Part shown: positions 56,654 through 64,000 of the stretch, one piece after another | Layout: each line of letters opens with the position of its first letter | Position numbering within the stretch: position 1 is the first letter of the stretch | Assembly: GCF_011927835.1 (NCBI RefSeq) | Contig: NZ_JAATJH010000002.1 | Location: 699,915-763,914, forward strand | DNA from: Neolewinella antarctica | GTDB lineage: Bacteria; Bacteroidota; Bacteroidia; Chitinophagales; Saprospiraceae | Length of the DNA stretch: 64,000 bases | Direction of reading: 5' to 3' | The notes under the pieces: generated by a model | What the model saw: only the letters and a program-made list of their open reading frames with translations | Databases searched by the model: none | Told to the model about the DNA's origin: nothing | Program-made: the position numbers and the translations under genes

Positions 56654-57733
56654 TCACGCATACCGCCGAAAAGCCGCCACCAATCGGTCCGGCAAAACCT
56701 GCTCCGAGCTAGTGGTTAGGTAATCTTGATAAGAACAGGCGATCAATCGGTGCCGTGCATCCCCGTGAAACTGCGCCAGGGGGATTTCGCACCACCAGCG
56801 GTTCGTGGTGGGGGAGCGCAGAAAGGTCAGTTTGGTGGTATCGTCCATTTCGACAACGTATTCCATCATCCGCTCCGTAGTAATTGGAAAGTCACCGGCG
56901 CGGCGGGAGAACCCCTGGAGAAAATACCAAATCAGCTGGGCGTAGCTCGCCGCCGTCAGGTCGATGTTCTTTTGGTCCGTGTCTTTAGTGTTCAGTCCGT
57001 AGACGCCGAAGCTGTTCAGCTTGTCGCTGTTACCGGCGTAGTACGCCATTTGGCAGGTTTCCTGGAGGTCGAAACCACTGGGCTGCGTGGCTTTGCGGGC
57101 GGGGGCGTCGTTGTGGTGGAGTGCCCGGATGTTGAGGCTAGCAATGTCGGCGTCGCGGATCTGGGGTTCCAGGTCGGCAATGTCCTTTCGCGCCAGACCG
57201 AGCCTGATCGCTTCGTAGCTGTTGGCGTCGAAAAGCTTCCAGATGGCGGGGTCGACCAAGTGCTGCTGGCTGCCGATGTGCGTAAGGTGGAACGCTTTGC
57301 GGCCCTTACGGTGAATGGCCGGGTCGAGTACTTTTCCGTCCTCGCCGCTATTACTCAGCTCGACTTGGCTGTCGATATTCAATAGACTTACCTGCCGATT
57401 CAACTCGTTGAAAGACAGGTACTGGCTCGCAAAATACTTCGGCGAACCTCCGATTAGAATGGGGGTTATACCAGACGCATGCAGTTCCCTGAGCAACGGG
57501 ATGGCAAACTCCGTCGTTGTTTTGCGGAGGTTACCCAGGTCCGCGATCGGCAGACCGTCAAAATCCCAAACTGTTCGGTTGAGGAACGTCCTCACCTTAT
57601 TGGCTACCTGTTCGTTCAGCCCAATTAGCCCAACGGGGCACTGGCGGGCGTGCTGTTGCAGGTGCCGTCCAAAGCTGTAGGTTGGCAAGGTTTCATCCGG
57701 TGGCGGGGCGGGTTTTAGCCAGTTCTCGTACAT
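56654..57733 (-). CDS. Arginase-superfamily protein without metal ligands
   Basis: The 359-residue protein follows the ureohydrolase (formimidoylglutamase-type) layout: VGLIGLNEQVANKVRTFLNR at the start, ADLGNLRKTTTEFAIPLLRELHASGITPILIGGSPKYFASQYLSF, VSLLNIDSQVEL, and DADIASLNIRALHHNDAP. In active members these positions hold GGDHS, DxHxD and SxDxDxxDP, whose His and Asp residues bind two Mn2+. Here they read GGSPK (95-99), NIDSQVE (119-125) and SLNIRALHHNDAP (199-211), so most ligands are gone. I infer a non-catalytic or repurposed member; such proteins are found in Bacteroidota. It is monocistronic. Confidence 0.88.
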   Translation of the reverse strand: MYENWLKPAPPPDETLPTYSFGRHLQQHARQCPVGLIGLNEQVANKVRTFLNRTVWDFDGLPIADLGNLRKTTTEFAIPLLRELHASGITPILIGGSPKYFASQYLSFNELNRQVSLLNIDSQVELSNSGEDGKVLDPAIHRKGRKAFHLTHIGSQQHLVDPAIWKLFDANSYEAIRLGLARKDIADLEPQIRDADIASLNIRALHHNDAPARKATQPSGFDLQETCQMAYYAGNSDKLNSFGVYGLNTKDTDQKNIDLTAASYAQLIWYFLQGFSRRAGDFPITTERMMEYVVEMDDTTKLTFLRSPTTNRWWCEIPLAQFHGDARHRLIACSYQDYLTTSSEQVLPDRLVAAFRRYA

Positions 57734-57828
57734 AGGAAAATCGTTGCCGCCAAGGTAGACAACGCGCCCGGTCGCGCCCCAAATTTTTGTTACTATCTCG
57801 CAAATAATCGCGGACGCACGTACGTAAG

Positions 57829-57963
57829 ATGCGTAATTTTCGTTTCCGTCTCCGTCTGCCTTCCCCTTTCGACCAAAATTTTCTATTTCTGGTCATTTTG
57901 ATGGTGGTGGGCACGATATTAGTACCGTCAGCGATCACCCTCGGTAGTTCGGGCCTTGACTAA
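57829..57963 (+). CDS. Possible small membrane protein, 44 aa
   Basis: The frame starts MRNFRFRLRLPSPFDQNFLF and has one hydrophobic helix (~17-37, LFLVILMVVGTILVPSAITLG). A basic N-terminus before a single helix fits a small inner-membrane protein. No homologue is recognised, and it is short, so it could be chance. Its stop overlaps the promoter of the next gene. Confidence 0.4.
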   Translation: MRNFRFRLRLPSPFDQNFLFLVILMVVGTILVPSAITLGSSGLD

Positions 57964-57983
57964 CCTTGCGGGCAATGTATTTG
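57956..57983 (+). promoter_or_regulatory. Candidate promoter of the OmpA-family gene
   Basis: TTG (57956-57958), 17 nt, then TGTATTTG (57976-57983), one base off TAnnTTTG. It lies 55 nt before the ATG at 58039. Confidence 0.45.
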
Positions 57984-58038
57984 TCCACACGCTGCTAACT
58001 ATTCGAGATTACCCATAACGTTATTTACACTACTACTT

Positions 58039-59574
58039 ATGAAACTTCTACCCATAATTGGCTTTGCGGCCCTCCTGCCGCTTAGCTTCTCCCTTCAAGC
58101 TCAGGGCACACCCGTACCCGCTACGGACGATTCCGCCATGGAGGCGACCGATATGACCATCGAAGACCTTGCGGACGAGGCGATGATGAACGGTAAAAAA
58201 ACCGGCTCCATGTTCGAATTCGGCGTCCGGCCCACGTACACCTTCCTCGCCGGAGACGTCGACGAAACCGGAAGCTTTGGCGTAGGTATCCACGCCCGCA
58301 AAGCCCTGGATCACATCTTCTCCGTTCGTTTGGACGCTCTATACGCAGCAACCAGCGGTGACAACGAAACCGGTGCCCTGGGAAACCGTCGCTTTGAGAA
58401 CCGTTGGGCGAGTGGAACGGTCTTCGCCGTGGCTTCACTAAACAACCTCAAATACGAAGGTGGCATTCGTAAGACTAACTTTTACATCATGGCCGGTGCC
58501 GGAGCCAACACCTTCAAAACGGCTTTCCTAGCTGATGGCCAGGTCAATTTTGACGAGGACAACGCGCTCGAAAGCGAGCGGAATGGTAAAATAGAAAGGG
58601 AGACGGGCGGTCACTTTGCCGGTGGTGCCGGTGTTGCTCTCCGCGTTAGCCCCCGCTTTAACGTTGGGTTAGAGTACCAAGCACTCGTCCCCCTCGGCAA
58701 GCGTGCTGACCAGCTCGACGGCTACGCAATCGGTGAATACCGGGATATCCTCAACGCAGTCTCACTGAACCTTAACGTCAACATCGGTAATTCCGCTACC
58801 CAAATGGAGCCCCGTTACTGGGAGAATCCCTTCAATGGCGTGAAGAGAGACATTATGGACCTCGACGGGAAGGTGAGCGCCGCAACGAACGACGCTGACG
58901 GCGACGGCGTAGTCGATGCGATCGATCAGGAAGCTAATACCCCCATGGGCGCTTCCGTAGACACCAAGGGCCGCGTGCTCGACTCCGACGGTGACGGTGT
59001 TGCCGACTACAAGGACCTCGAGCCTTTCTTCCCCCCCCGCGAGGGTGAGGTTGTCGACGCGAATGGCGTAGTAACCGACCGAATCGATAAGCCAATTACG
59101 GAAGATCGTATCCAGTCCATGATCGACGCCTCGATCGCCCGCATGCAGGCCACGAATGGTCCATCGACCACGACGGTAGAAACCAATGCCGGTCAGATGT
59201 ATCTACCGATCATTTACTTCCCCCTCAACCAGTCCACGGTCAAGTACGCTGATTACGGTACGCTTTCCAGCGTAGCGCGCGTCCTGCAGGGTAACCCGGG
59301 CATGCGCATCGTCGTCCGTGGTTACACCGACAAAGTGGGTACGCCGGAAGTCAACCAGCGCCTTTCCTACCGCCGCGCGGAAAGCGTAGTCAATCACCTC
59401 GTCAACCAGCACAACATTGACCGTAGTCGCTTGGTCCTGCAGTTCCGTGGGGAGAACGATCCGCTCGTTCCCGTCAACCAAACGGTCGTGAACCGCCGCG
59501 TCGAGTTCCTCACCGCTACCGGTGAAAACGAAGATGCCGCCCCCGCGGGCACTACCGGCGGCCGCGGTTACTAG
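58039..59574 (+). CDS. OmpA-family outer-membrane protein with calcium-type repeats
   Basis: The 511-residue protein starts MKLLPIIGFAALLPLSFSLQ (signal peptide ending at AQG). Residues ~55-270 form a beta-barrel-like domain (FEFGVRPTYTFLAGDVDETGSFGVGIHARK...; RFNVGLEYQALVPLG). Residues ~285-345 hold thrombospondin-type-3-like Asp-rich repeats (NDADGDGVVDAIDQE; LDSDGDGVADYKDLEP), likely Ca2+-binding. The C-terminal ~110 residues are the OmpA peptidoglycan-binding domain (IIYFPLNQSTVKYADYGTLSSVARVLQ; VVRGYTDKVGTPEVNQRLSYRRAESVVNHLV; NRRVEF). It probably ties the outer membrane to the cell wall. A perfect 17-bp terminator hairpin follows. Confidence 0.94.
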   Translation: MKLLPIIGFAALLPLSFSLQAQGTPVPATDDSAMEATDMTIEDLADEAMMNGKKTGSMFEFGVRPTYTFLAGDVDETGSFGVGIHARKALDHIFSVRLDALYAATSGDNETGALGNRRFENRWASGTVFAVASLNNLKYEGGIRKTNFYIMAGAGANTFKTAFLADGQVNFDEDNALESERNGKIERETGGHFAGGAGVALRVSPRFNVGLEYQALVPLGKRADQLDGYAIGEYRDILNAVSLNLNVNIGNSATQMEPRYWENPFNGVKRDIMDLDGKVSAATNDADGDGVVDAIDQEANTPMGASVDTKGRVLDSDGDGVADYKDLEPFFPPREGEVVDANGVVTDRIDKPITEDRIQSMIDASIARMQATNGPSTTTVETNAGQMYLPIIYFPLNQSTVKYADYGTLSSVARVLQGNPGMRIVVRGYTDKVGTPEVNQRLSYRRAESVVNHLVNQHNIDRSRLVLQFRGENDPLVPVNQTVVNRRVEFLTATGENEDAAPAGTTGGRGY

Positions 59575-59600
59575 GCCTCGGTACCAAACAGGTTATTTAC

Positions 59601-59636
59601 GAAAAGCCCTTCGATCGTGCGATCGAAGGGCTTTTC
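59601..59636. terminator. Intrinsic terminator with perfect 17-bp stem
   Basis: GAAAAGCCCTTCGATCG, loop TG, CGATCGAAGGGCTTTTC. The A-run/T-run at the stem ends makes it functional in either direction. It lies 26 nt after the OmpA-family stop. Confidence 0.9.
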
Positions 59637-59666
59637 TGTAACTCGGCAGGGGGTAGATAAAGGATT

Positions 59667-59688
59667 GGCGCGGTCGTAGAAGTGGGGC
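59667..59688 (-). repeat. Degenerate REP-like GC element
   Basis: GGCGCGGTCG matches the first half of the reverse-complement consensus; the rest (TAGAAGTGGGG) has decayed. Confidence 0.35.
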
Positions 59689-59905
59689 TTTCCGGAATGG
59701 AGCAGTGCTGATCGGGCCGACGGAGAAAAGGAATTGCCCGATCCGCTACTTAGCAAACCGGGCATTCTAAATTATTAATCGCTCTGAAATCAATTCAATA
59801 CACCACCTAGACGCCGGGTAGCTGACATCCGTGGCCCCTGGGTGAAACAAAACGCATCTTTTTACGGATTATCTTTACGTTCCACCCCCTCAAGTATCCT
59901 CCCGC

Positions 59906-60409
59906 GTGATCAATTTCTTCTTCTGTGTGCTGCTGTGTTTGTCCGGCCTGGGGAGTAATCTGATATCCCCCGCTCCTCCTTCAAAACTGACTGCACCCGC
60001 GACCACGCACGTTACTGTTATCATCCCGCAGCCAGACCTGACGGGTTCCTGGGTGGGCAAACTCTACCAGAACGAAGGTGGCATTGCCCCGGATTTTGAG
60101 TTCTCGATGGACATCGTGCAGAACGGGATTTTCGTCCGCGGCACTTCCTTCGTCCGCCACGAAGGCATCTGGGCTGAAATTGCCTTTAGCGGATACCAAA
60201 AAGAGAACGGCTCGGTGCTGCTGACGGAAACTAAAATACTGCGCTCACAGAAACCTGAGGACCTCTCCTGGTGCATGAAGGAATACGAGCTGCGCGCGGC
60301 TTTCAACGACGCAGGGATGCTCCTTTCCGGCCCCTGGTGGGGAGATAGTATCTACGGTGCCTGCATTCCCGGCTCAGTTCGGCTAACGCGCAAGATCAAG
60401 ACCGCTTAA
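59906..60409 (+). CDS. Secreted protein of unknown function, beta-rich
   Basis: The 167-residue protein starts at GTG (59906) with a hydrophobic signal INFFFCVLLCLSGLGSN. After a short linker (TAPATTHV, encoded by a REP-like element) comes a beta-rich domain: DLTGSWVGKLYQNEGGIAPDFEFSMDIVQNGIFVRGTSFVRHEGIWAEIAFSGYQKENGSVLLTET and a late Gly-Pro-Trp-Trp-Gly turn. The 'l.GsW.G.l.q' start and alternating strands suggest a small barrel or lipocalin-like fold. Two Cys (in SWCMKEYEL and YGACIPG) may form a disulfide. No family is recognised. Confidence 0.75.
   Translation: MINFFFCVLLCLSGLGSNLISPAPPSKLTAPATTHVTVIIPQPDLTGSWVGKLYQNEGGIAPDFEFSMDIVQNGIFVRGTSFVRHEGIWAEIAFSGYQKENGSVLLTETKILRSQKPEDLSWCMKEYELRAAFNDAGMLLSGPWWGDSIYGACIPGSVRLTRKIKTA
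59991..60010 (+). repeat. REP-like GC element inside a coding frame
   Basis: CTGCACCCGCGACCACGCAC matches the consensus except at the ends. It lies in the linker just after the signal peptide of the secreted unknown protein and encodes APATTH. Confidence 0.55.
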
Positions 60410-60415
60410 CTAGTA

Positions 60416-61174
60416 CTACTTCGTCCAGACCCAGTCATCCGCCGAGCTCAATTCTTCGCTGTAGATATAATCGTTTACGACCAGCTCCTGCATCCCGGCC
60501 GGTGAAGTCATCCCCTCCAACGTGATCAGTTGCGCCAACCGACCACGTGCTTTTTTAGCGTTGAAGGCAATTACTTTGAGTTTTCCCTTCCTATCTTCCT
60601 TGAAGTGCGCGGTCAGCAGGCGGCCGGCCAACTTATCGGTATTGACACTTTTGAAGTACTCTTGGCTCGCCAGATTCAGCACGGTATCGTCACCTGTTTC
60701 CGTTAAGTCTTCGTTAAGTAAGTCAGTGATTTTGTCGCCCCAAAACTCGTAGAGGTTCTTACCCCTCAGGTTCTTTAAGCGCGTGCCCATTTCCAGCCGG
60801 TAGGCCTGCATCAGGTCGCTGGGGCGCAGGACGCCGTACAGGCCACTGAGGATACGAATTTGCCGATCGGCCAGTGTTTTCTGGCTTTCAGTAAACTCGT
60901 GGTACGCCAAATCTTGGTAAACATCCCCCCGAAACGCATGGCCCGCGGCGCTGGCGTTTTCACTCGTGAAGGGCTCACTGTAAGCCTGGAACCGTCCGTG
61001 GTTTAAGTCCGCCAACTTTTCACTGATCTTCATCAAATCCCGCAAGTTGTCCTTGCTGTGGCCGCGTAACTGACCGACGAGTTCCGCCGATTCCGCCAGT
61101 AGCCGGGGCTGCGTTGACGTACGGGCGGTAGGCTGCATATCCAGCGTCTTGGCCGGGGAAAGAAGAAGGAGCAT
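60416..61174 (-). CDS. yaaA: Peroxide stress protein YaaA
   Basis: The 252-residue protein matches the UPF0246/DUF328 family: MLLLLSPAKTLDM at the start, AFRGDVYQDL, RILSGLYGVLRPSDLMQAYRLEMGTRL, FWGDKITDLLN, VLNLASQEYFKSV and FNAKKARGRLAQLI. YaaA in E. coli limits intracellular free iron and DNA damage during peroxide stress and binds DNA. It is the last gene of a minus-strand run; its start is 5 nt after the hscB stop, so the two are very likely co-transcribed. Confidence 0.95.
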   Translation of the reverse strand: MLLLLSPAKTLDMQPTARTSTQPRLLAESAELVGQLRGHSKDNLRDLMKISEKLADLNHGRFQAYSEPFTSENASAAGHAFRGDVYQDLAYHEFTESQKTLADRQIRILSGLYGVLRPSDLMQAYRLEMGTRLKNLRGKNLYEFWGDKITDLLNEDLTETGDDTVLNLASQEYFKSVNTDKLAGRLLTAHFKEDRKGKLKVIAFNAKKARGRLAQLITLEGMTSPAGMQELVVNDYIYSEELSSADDWVWTK

Positions 61175-61179
61175 TGGTC

Positions 61180-61689
61180 TTATATTTTCTTGCGTAAGCG
61201 CAGTAAGTAGCGGCGCTTGAGGTAATAGTTTTTGAGGCGGTCGACTTGCTCCGGAGTAGAGGTATCCGGATCGTACCCGTCCAGCAGATCCGTTACCTCC
61301 GCTTTGAGGCTGTGCTCCAACGTATCGACGAGGCCGGTAACTTTCTGGCGCACCAGCGGGTCGGCTTCAAACTCTAACTCCATCAACGCTTCGTTAACGT
61401 CCATGATTTCCATCAAGAAGTCCTGAGGTACGGTGTTGGTCCCCTCCGGCCCCAGTGCGCCGTGGACGTCCAAAAAATGCTTGAGGCGTAGGTCTTCGTC
61501 CTTGAGCGTTTTGTAACCCTGGTTGTTGAGCGTGCTTTTTTCCAGCACGTCATCCTGCACGGACTGATCACTAAGGGTATGAAAATCCGGGTGAAACTTC
61601 TTGCTGTTGCCGTAAAACGTTTGCTTCAAGGCACCCTGGTCGACGTTGGGAGAAAGCGGGAGGCCGAAAAACTCAAAATAATTAGCCAC
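61180..61689 (-). CDS. hscB: Iron-sulfur cluster co-chaperone HscB
   Basis: The 169-residue protein has a J domain (YFEFFGLPLSPNVDQGALKQTFYGNSKKFHPDFH, with HPD) and a C-terminal HscB oligomerisation bundle (FLMEIMDVNEALMELEFEADPLVRQKVTGLVDTLE). 'YFe.fgl...f.vD...L...f...s...HPD' is the HscB start. It delivers IscU-type scaffolds to HscA. No isc or hscA gene is nearby, so it acts with partners encoded elsewhere. The start is GTG at 61689. It lies 39 nt downstream of rseP. Confidence 0.92.
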   Translation of the reverse strand: MANYFEFFGLPLSPNVDQGALKQTFYGNSKKFHPDFHTLSDQSVQDDVLEKSTLNNQGYKTLKDEDLRLKHFLDVHGALGPEGTNTVPQDFLMEIMDVNEALMELEFEADPLVRQKVTGLVDTLEHSLKAEVTDLLDGYDPDTSTPEQVDRLKNYYLKRRYLLRLRKKI

Positions 61690-61728
61690 GTATTGCGGAG
61701 TTTGTGTAGAAAGAAATTGTATAAAGCA

Positions 61729-63087
61729 TCACCCGCCACCCAGCAGACCCTTGAACCAGTACCAGAAATCAAGGCCGTTCGCGGTAATAATGAGCGCGAG
61801 TACCAGTACGAAACCTACCATGGTCGCTTTTTCCATAAATGCATCACTCGGCTTGTTGCCGGTAATAACTTCGTAGAGGAGGAACACCACGTGGCCACCG
61901 TCGAGGGCGGGGATGGGTAATAAGTTCATGATGGCCAGGATGAGCGATAGGGAGGCGGTCATTAGCCAAAAGCGCTCCCAAATCCAGGTGGTGCCAAACA
62001 TGCCGGCAATGCTGCCGAAACCACCGATGCTCTCTTTAAAGGCGATGTCGCCCCGGAAAATAGCCCCGAAGGCATTCAACTGGTCACTCACGAACTGCGC
62101 GCCCCGCTGGAAACCAGCCGGGAAGGATTCAACGAACCCGTACTCGATCGTCTCGGTGTCGTAGAAATAATCGGCCGGGGCGGCCAGGACGCCGATCTTA
62201 CCTTCCTCCGTCGTCGTGACGGATACTTGGCGCACGGTTTTATCGTCCTTAGTGGTTATTCCCAGTTCGATCGTCTCGCTATTCCGTCCCCGAACGGCTT
62301 CGGCGAACAGGTCGTAGTAGGGGGTGGGGACGCCATTTACACTAACGACGTTGTCAAAAGTAGCCAAGCCAGCTTTTTTGGCGGGGCTATCCTTGACGAC
62401 TTCCGCAACCGTGAAGGGGATGCGCGCCGTAAAAATGCGCGCCCGTTTGTTCTCCCGTCTAGTCAGAATGTCCGCCCATTTTTTGTCGATCTCTATTTTT
62501 TGTTCCGCTCCGTCCCGGTTAACGGTGACGCTGCGCGCGTTATTGATGGCTACGTCTCGGAGCAGGATACGATCATTAAAGCGTTCGACTTTCTGGTCGC
62601 CGATGAAGAGGAGCTTGTCACCCGTCCGTAGGCCCATCTCTTGGCCCAGCGAATCCGCGTAGATGCCCGCCGTGACGTTTTCGTTGGGGAAGTACTGCTC
62701 ACCCCACACGAAGAGCGTCATGGCGAAGAGCAGAAAACCAAGAATGAAGTTGACGGTCACGCCACCGAGCATGATGACCAAGCGCTGCCAGGCCGGCTTG
62801 CTGCGGAACTCCCAGGGTTGCGGCTCCTGTTCGAGCTGTTCTTTATCAAAACTCTCGTCGATCATGCCGCTGATCTTAACGTAGCCGCCGAGGGGGAGCC
62901 AGCCAATGCCGTACTCCGTTTCGCCGATCTTTTTCTTAAATAAACTGAAATAAGGGTCGAAAAACAGGTAGAACTTTTCCACCCGCGTGCCAAAGAGGCG
63001 CGCTGGCAAGAAGTGGCCGAATTCGTGGAGGACGATGAGGATCGACAGACTGAGAACGAGCTGGCCGATTTTTATGAGTAAATCCAT
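61729..63087 (-). CDS. rseP: RseP-type site-2 intramembrane metalloprotease
   Basis: The 452-residue protein has four membrane helices. HEFGH in the first holds the zinc site, and NLLPIPALDGGH near the C-terminus gives the third ligand. Between them are GIGWLPLGGYVKISGMIDES, a G-x-x-x-N/P-like helix (VIMLGGVTVNFILGFLLF) and two PDZ domains (~125-210 and ~215-320; VVKDSPAKKAGLATFDNVVSVNGVPT is the second). It cuts anti-sigma factors within the membrane and clears signal peptides. It lies between a helicase gene (upstream) and hscB on the minus strand. Confidence 0.96.
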   Translation of the reverse strand: MDLLIKIGQLVLSLSILIVLHEFGHFLPARLFGTRVEKFYLFFDPYFSLFKKKIGETEYGIGWLPLGGYVKISGMIDESFDKEQLEQEPQPWEFRSKPAWQRLVIMLGGVTVNFILGFLLFAMTLFVWGEQYFPNENVTAGIYADSLGQEMGLRTGDKLLFIGDQKVERFNDRILLRDVAINNARSVTVNRDGAEQKIEIDKKWADILTRRENKRARIFTARIPFTVAEVVKDSPAKKAGLATFDNVVSVNGVPTPYYDLFAEAVRGRNSETIELGITTKDDKTVRQVSVTTTEEGKIGVLAAPADYFYDTETIEYGFVESFPAGFQRGAQFVSDQLNAFGAIFRGDIAFKESIGGFGSIAGMFGTTWIWERFWLMTASLSLILAIMNLLPIPALDGGHVVFLLYEVITGNKPSDAFMEKATMVGFVLVLALIITANGLDFWYWFKGLLGGG

Positions 63088-63181
63088 GGGCTATTTTAGG
63101 CGGGGCACCGCTTGGGTAATCGCCCTAGGGTAACGACCGGGCAAATCGAAGGTTGTGTACCGGGTGCATTTCTCCGGTCGG

Positions 63182-64000
63182 CTATTTGTCTTGCTCCGCC
63201 GCTTTCTTTTTCGGAGATTCCACGAGGTAGAGGGCTTCTTCCGCCCGCGTGATGGCCACGTACCTAAGGTTCTCTTCTTGTTCCATCTCCCATTCTCGCT
63301 GCTGCTGACGGATGTAGGGCAGCTTGTCGTAGTCGAGAATAAATACGCGTTTTTCTTCGAGCCCCTTCGCGCGGTGAATGGTCGAAAGACGGACGGCGTC
63401 GGATTCCGCCGAGAGGTAGTCCTCGATTCGTTTGAGCAGCGCCTTAACGGTGCGGCAGCTTTTCTTCCACTGTTTGTACTTTTTCTGTAGAAAGTCGAGT
63501 CGCTTTTCCAGGTACTCCGTTTCCCCTTCGAGATATTTTTCCCGGGCATCCCCATTTTTGATGCGAGCACTCTCCTGCCGAATAACCCACATGTTGCGGG
63601 CGAAGACTTGTTCCTTCAGCACCCGGAAGGTCTTGAACCGGCGGGCGATAGCGGCCTGGCGCTCGTCGGGCTTGAAGAGCGTTTTTAGTTCACCCAGAAA
63701 TTCTGCCGCCTCGTCCGCGGCTACTTTCACCTTCACGTCCCGGTCGATAAACTCAAAGGCCAGTAGCAACAGTGGCGCGCGGAGCCGACTAATAACTAAG
63801 TCGCCCGGTTTGGCTATCCGCATCAATCCGTCGGGGAGAATTTGTGCGACCTTGCCCTTTCTGCGTTTTGCGCCGGTGATGTCGGGTCGGATCTCCCGCG
63901 CCAAGCTGATCACGTCCTTGGGGCATCGGAAACAAGTGGTTAGCGGTAGCTCCGTCGCTTTGGTCATGCGCTTTACCCGGTCAAAACTCTCCGCGTCCGC
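63182..64000 (-). CDS. UvrD/Rep-family ATP-dependent DNA helicase, C-terminal part
   Basis: The frame is open through the window edge, so the N-terminal half is missing. The visible ~272 residues include ADAESFDRVKR at the edge (the stretch after motif III in UvrD-type proteins), ELPLTTCFRCPKDVISLAREI (motif IV area), RLSTIHRAKGLEEKRVFILDYD (motif V) and EENLRYVAITRAEEALYLV (motif VI, with the VA.TRA arginine). These are conserved in superfamily 1A helicases that unwind DNA in repair or restart. The tail is Lys-rich. The first residues after the edge are in the same frame as the Met at 63967, so that Met is internal. Confidence 0.9.
   Translation of the reverse strand, partial: ADAESFDRVKRMTKATELPLTTCFRCPKDVISLAREIRPDITGAKRRKGKVAQILPDGLMRIAKPGDLVISRLRAPLLLLAFEFIDRDVKVKVAADEAAEFLGELKTLFKPDERQAAIARRFKTFRVLKEQVFARNMWVIRQESARIKNGDAREKYLEGETEYLEKRLDFLQKKYKQWKKSCRTVKALLKRIEDYLSAESDAVRLSTIHRAKGLEEKRVFILDYDKLPYIRQQQREWEMEQEENLRYVAITRAEEALYLVESPKKKAAEQDK

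Larger units (their letters stand above)
57734..58038. other. 305-bp gap with a possible small gene and the ompA-family promoter
   Basis: The gap contains a 44-codon frame (57829-57963) and a promoter match (57956-57983). The rest shows nothing recognisable. Confidence 0.5.
59575..59905. other. 331-bp gap with terminator and a -7 box
   Basis: It contains the terminator of the OmpA-family gene (59601-59636), a degenerate REP-like copy (59667-59688) and TATCTTTA (59870-59877), a one-off -7 box, 29 nt before the next GTG. No coding frame is evident. Confidence 0.55.

Overview
The window (about 57% G+C by eye) comes from a chromosome of the phylum Bacteroidota, most likely class Saprospiria and close to Lewinella. 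This placement is inferred from several signs: promoters of the type TTG-N17..21-TAnnTTTG, an almost complete lack of Shine-Dalgarno sequences, a SusC/SusD/SusE set, type IX secretion C-terminal domains, a 31-residue AURKAIP1-like ribosomal protein gene, and the HU / TPR protein / RNase G block. I saw no rRNA, tRNA, CRISPR array, prophage or complete insertion sequence.

Layout. 1-9.7 kb is a surface glycan cluster: the tail of a probable aminotransferase, a GT2 glycosyltransferase, pseF, a fused pseG-pseH, pseI, a possible GT-B transferase, a PhyH-type oxygenase, a Wzx-like flippase and a GT-B glycosyltransferase. Together they would make CMP-pseudaminic acid and export a glycan carrying it. 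9.8-24.5 kb is core and housekeeping: an AAE-type transporter, an ECF sigma factor, a broken type IX cargo gene, a cystathionine synthase/lyase, MscS, a CNNM/CBS protein, lptC, a polyamine pair (acetyltransferase and nspC), a DMT exporter, a Skp-like chaperone and the diadenylate cyclase cdaA. 24.7-30.7 kb holds RNase G, the AURKAIP1-like gene, a TPR lipoprotein, HU, a metallo-beta-lactamase-fold protein and dnaN.

31-39 kb is a compact polysaccharide utilisation locus for galactan: a SusC receptor, a SusD lipoprotein with two SusE/F-type carbohydrate modules inserted in it, a SusE-like lipoprotein carrying the same two modules, and a GH53 endo-galactanase. cysC-cysD-cysN (39-42 kb) make APS/PAPS. 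42-48 kb has a potassium channel with a zinc-ribbon tail, a YihY/BrkB protein, a probable glucosaminidase pseudoenzyme, a ViaA-like VWA protein, fbp and hldD. 49.4-53.4 kb is a NarL-type regulator and a Reg_prop/Y_Y_Y sensor kinase. 53.4-64 kb has an endonuclease, a HerA-like ATPase, a hotdog protein, an arginase-like pseudoenzyme, an OmpA-family protein and the minus-strand run helicase (cut by the window edge)-rseP-hscB-yaaA.

The most unusual feature is the density of small repeats between genes. (1) A GC-rich REP-like element, consensus TTGCACCCGCGNCCGCGCCC, occurs about fifteen times in both orientations. One pair forms a perfect 19-bp inverted repeat, and four copies lie inside reading frames. 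(2) A CCCGATAG-type palindrome is next to or inside such elements. (3) Arrays of 7-nt tandem repeats differ in sequence from locus to locus, often have inverted arms, and run exactly up to start or stop codons. (4) There is a 156-bp MITE-like element with 17-bp terminal inverted repeats. (5) Long palindromes of the CACAAAGGAC type also occur. The strongest protein-level novelty is the SusD with inserted SusE/F modules.
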